Source: Pseudomonas mucoides | Lineage (GTDB): Bacteria > Pseudomonadota > Gammaproteobacteria > Pseudomonadales > Pseudomonadaceae | Direction of reading: 5' to 3' | DNA length: 64,000 bases | Assembly (NCBI RefSeq): GCF_015461845.1 | Contig: NZ_JACOPW010000001.1 | Location: forward strand, 1,500,757-1,564,756 | Part shown: piece after piece, positions 63,398 to 64,000 of the stretch | Numbering within the stretch: the stretch's first letter is position 1 | Layout: each line of letters starts with the position of its first letter | Position numbers and translations under genes: made by a program | The notes under the pieces: model-generated | Database searches by the model: none | The model's input: the letters and a program-made list of their open reading frames with translations, nothing else | Told to the model about the DNA's origin: nothing

Positions 63398-64000
63398 ATG
63401 ACTAAGGCTACTAAGCAGATTTCCAAACTGTTTGCCGCTATGGTTCTGGCCGGGGTTGCCAGCCATTCGTTCGCAGCTGACACCATCAAGATCGGCATCG
63501 CCGGCCCTAAGACCGGTCCTGTAGCCCAATACGGCGACATGCAGTTCAGTGGCGCCAAAATGGCCATTGAACAGATCAACGCCAAAGGCGGCGTAGACGG
63601 CAAGAAACTCGAAGCCGTTGAATACGATGACGCCTGTGATCCAAAACAAGCGGTAGCGGTCGCGAACAAGGTCGTCAACGACGGCGTCAAGTTCGTGGTC
63701 GGTCACCTGTGCTCCAGCTCCACTCAACCGGCTTCGGACATCTACGAAGACGAAGGCGTGATCATGATCACCCCGGCTGCCACCAGCCCGGACATCACCG
63801 CTCGTGGTTACAAAATGGTATTCCGTACCATCGGTCTGGACAGCGCCCAAGGCCCTGCCGCCGGTAACTACATTGCCGATCACGTCAAACCGAAAATCGT
63901 TGCTGTTCTGCATGACAAACAGCAATACGGTGAAGGCATCGCCACCGCCGTGAAAAAAACCCTGGAAGGCAAAAACGTCAAGGTTGCCGTGTTCGAAGGC
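63398..64000 (+). CDS. braC: Branched-chain amino acid binding protein BraC (5' part)
   Basis: The first 201 residues of a periplasmic binding protein of the Leu/Ile/Val ABC transporter; the gene runs past the window end. A signal peptide ends near VASHSFAA. Mature sequence DTIKIGIAGPKTGPVAQYGDMQ is followed by EYDDACDPKQAVAVANKVVNDGVKF and VVGHLCSSSTQPASDIYEDEGV, nearly identical to BraC of P. aeruginosa; the two Cys may form the known disulfide. The ATG at 63398 has a GAGTGGAG site upstream. BraC is normally followed by braDEFG, expected downstream of this window. Confidence 0.94.
   Translation, partial: MTKATKQISKLFAAMVLAGVASHSFAADTIKIGIAGPKTGPVAQYGDMQFSGAKMAIEQINAKGGVDGKKLEAVEYDDACDPKQAVAVANKVVNDGVKFVVGHLCSSSTQPASDIYEDEGVIMITPAATSPDITARGYKMVFRTIGLDSAQGPAAGNYIADHVKPKIVAVLHDKQQYGEGIATAVKKTLEGKNVKVAVFEG

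Overview
The window looks like chromosomal DNA from a Pseudomonas of the P. fluorescens group. The evidence is the gene content: an EmhR/EmhABC-type solvent and drug efflux locus, olsBA, a complete protocatechuate (pca) cluster with pcaK and pcaR, RapA, a CcoM-type cbb3 oxidase subunit and a BraC-type binding protein. Many gene borders also carry the paired REP sequences (GTAGGAG-type arms around GCGAGCAGGCT cores) typical of that group. No rRNA, tRNA, CRISPR array, prophage or insertion sequence was found. Base composition and codon use look even across the window.

Layout. 0-6.1 kb: a LysE exporter followed by a PAS-GAF-GGDEF diguanylate cyclase (minus strand); an alpha-oxoamine synthase paired with an MFS exporter (plus); an iron-dependent alcohol dehydrogenase (minus) with a likely ANR site upstream. 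6.2-13.5 kb: a DUF4917 (SIR2-like) protein, YegP-like, ribbon-helix-helix and DJ-1/PfpI proteins, an EamA exporter, a methyltransferase, and a lemA plus two TPM-domain operon. 13.7-23 kb: bglX, a ClsB-like cardiolipin synthase with a YceI protein, a serine hydrolase with a small Cys-containing partner, an acyl-CoA dehydrogenase-like gene divergent from olsBA (ornithine lipids), and acpH. 23-32.6 kb: an arsR-MFS-xenB operon, then emhR divergent from emhABC with a conserved operator between them. 33-37 kb: an OprD porin with a PcaR-like box upstream, then a sulfide:quinone oxidoreductase-like / DUF1641 / methyltransferase operon. 37-48 kb: the protocatechuate branch of the beta-ketoadipate pathway, in transcription order pcaR, pcaK, then pcaI-J-F-H-G and pcaT-B-D-C, all on the minus strand, with PcaR-type boxes before pcaR, pcaK and pcaI. 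48.6-56 kb: a small conserved protein, a Pit phosphate transporter, ccoM (37 codons), two small proteins, rapA and an MFS carrier. 56.4-64 kb: a YkgJ-type cysteine-cluster protein, an MHYT-GGDEF-EAL protein, a beta-hydroxyacid dehydrogenase, a large tubulin/FtsZ-superfamily protein, a DUF2288 protein and the 5' part of braC.

How the genes work together. The pca genes form one regulon: uptake (PcaK, PcaT, perhaps the OprD porin), ring opening by PcaHG, then PcaB, PcaC, PcaD, PcaIJ and PcaF to succinyl-CoA and acetyl-CoA. OlsB and OlsA make a phosphorus-free membrane lipid. Two c-di-GMP proteins flank the window. The strongest candidate for an undescribed system is the 733-residue tubulin/FtsZ-like protein at 60245-62446. 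It keeps the nucleotide-binding loops in order but has a large insertion and an altered T7 loop. The oxoamine synthase/exporter pair and the SQR-DUF1641-methyltransferase operon are secondary candidates. All calls come from reading the sequence; no database search was run.
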